DNA from: VAZQ01 sp963816745 | GTDB lineage: Bacteria > Pseudomonadota > Alphaproteobacteria > Rhizobiales > Xanthobacteraceae | DNA length: 64,000 bases | Assembly (NCBI GenBank): GCA_963816745.1 | Contig: CAWFLQ010000011.1 | Coordinates: 248,001 to 312,000 of the forward strand | Reading direction: 5' to 3' | In this document: positions 63,740 through 64,000 of the stretch, in pieces | Layout: each line of letters begins with the position of its first letter | Position numbering within the stretch: position 1 is the stretch's first letter | Position numbers and translations under genes: made by a program | The notes under the pieces: model-generated | What the model was told of the DNA's origin: nothing | The model's database searches: none | Seen by the model: only the letters and a program-made list of their open reading frames with translations

Positions 63740-64000
63740 TCATTGCGGCTGCAATCCGGCTTCCTTGACGATCTGTTCCGCGACGGCGCGGTCTTCCCTG
63801 ATGTAGCGCGCGAATTCCTCGGGCGTGCTCGCAACCGGCTCGAGGCCGCGCTCGATGAAATTGCGGTTGCGGAAGCCGGGCTCGTTGGCGATGCGCGCCA
63901 CTTCCGCCTGCAGGCGGGCGACAATCGGTTTCGGCGTCCTGGCCGGCGCGAGCAGGCCGAAATAGGAGCGCGCCAGCTTTTTCTGACCGCTTTCGGCAAG
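63740..64000 (-). CDS. Bug/TctC-family receptor, 3' end only
   Basis: The last 86 codons of a further TTT receptor, cut by the window edge. The segment reads SYFGLLAPARTPKPIVARLQ and ends EQIVKEAGLQPQ, which parallels the end of the next gene (VKEAGLEPQ). It is the first of three consecutive receptor genes, probably derived from tandem duplication. Confidence 0.85.
   Translation of the reverse strand, partial: LAESGQKKLARSYFGLLAPARTPKPIVARLQAEVARIANEPGFRNRNFIERGLEPVASTPEEFARYIREDRAVAEQIVKEAGLQPQ

Overview
The window is high-GC bacterial DNA from a chromosome or large replicon, most likely an alphaproteobacterium of the order Hyphomicrobiales (Bradyrhizobium/Xanthobacteraceae-like). The reasons are the dnaG-rpoD pair at 52.9-57.3 kb, the many periplasmic receptors of the tripartite tricarboxylate transporter (Bug/TctC) family, the PilZ and DUF2336 proteins, and several intergenic palindromic repeats of types I associate with this order. 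No rRNA, tRNA, CRISPR array, integrase or transposase was recognised.

Layout. 0-2.3 kb: end of a Bug receptor gene and a two-gene aconitase X enzyme. 2.3-8.6 kb (minus strand): an operon running Bug receptor, SdhB-like, SdhC-like, SdhD-like, SdhA-like, and the alpha and beta subunits of a class I fumarase/L(+)-tartrate dehydratase, followed by a small DUF2171 protein. 8.9-12.7 kb (plus): two Bug receptors, a small unknown protein and an alpha/beta hydrolase. 12.7-16.8 kb: cell-wall amidase, extradiol dioxygenase with a Bug receptor, MetE-like protein. 16.8-21.5 kb (minus): a nucleotide-sugar operon (Gfo/Idh oxidoreductase, epimerase, C-methyltransferase, nucleotide-sugar dehydrogenase). 21.7-26.5 kb: GlcG-like protein, REC-EAL protein, DUF2336 protein, MFS transporter, PilZ protein. 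26.5-31.9 kb: poly-gamma-glutamate hydrolase, amidohydrolase, RidA, acetamidase, GreA/GreB-like factor, cupin. 31.9-35.1 kb: IclR regulator divergent from a Rieske oxygenase and an SDR. 35.1-41 kb: cytochrome c, an unknown protein, DUF1330, redoxin, LLM flavin oxidoreductase, hydroxyacid dehydrogenase, DUF1444. 41.5-49 kb: tandem TAXI receptors, two Bug receptors, MBL hydrolase, DCC protein, a toxin-antitoxin pair. 49-57.3 kb: DUF1330, phosphatase, SDR and SDR fragment, D-Ala-D-Ala carboxypeptidase, rpoD, dnaG. 57.6-64 kb: tandem alpha/beta hydrolases, DUF547, SRPBCC, glycosyltransferase, and three Bug receptors, the last cut by the window end.

Theme. Most of the window is accessory catabolism: ten Bug receptors and two TAXI receptors lie beside enzymes for organic acids, aromatics and amides, but no transporter membrane subunit is present. 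The receptors must therefore use permeases encoded elsewhere, or sense substrates.

Quality caveat. About 17 genes need frame changes to be read through, roughly 40 changes in all. Nearly all are explained by a single extra base, usually G or C. They hit rpoD and dnaG, which a living cell needs intact, so most are probably sequence or assembly errors and not real pseudogenes. I annotated such genes as one CDS across the shifts. Frameshift positions are approximate to a few bases. Functions come from reading motifs and general family knowledge; no searches were run.
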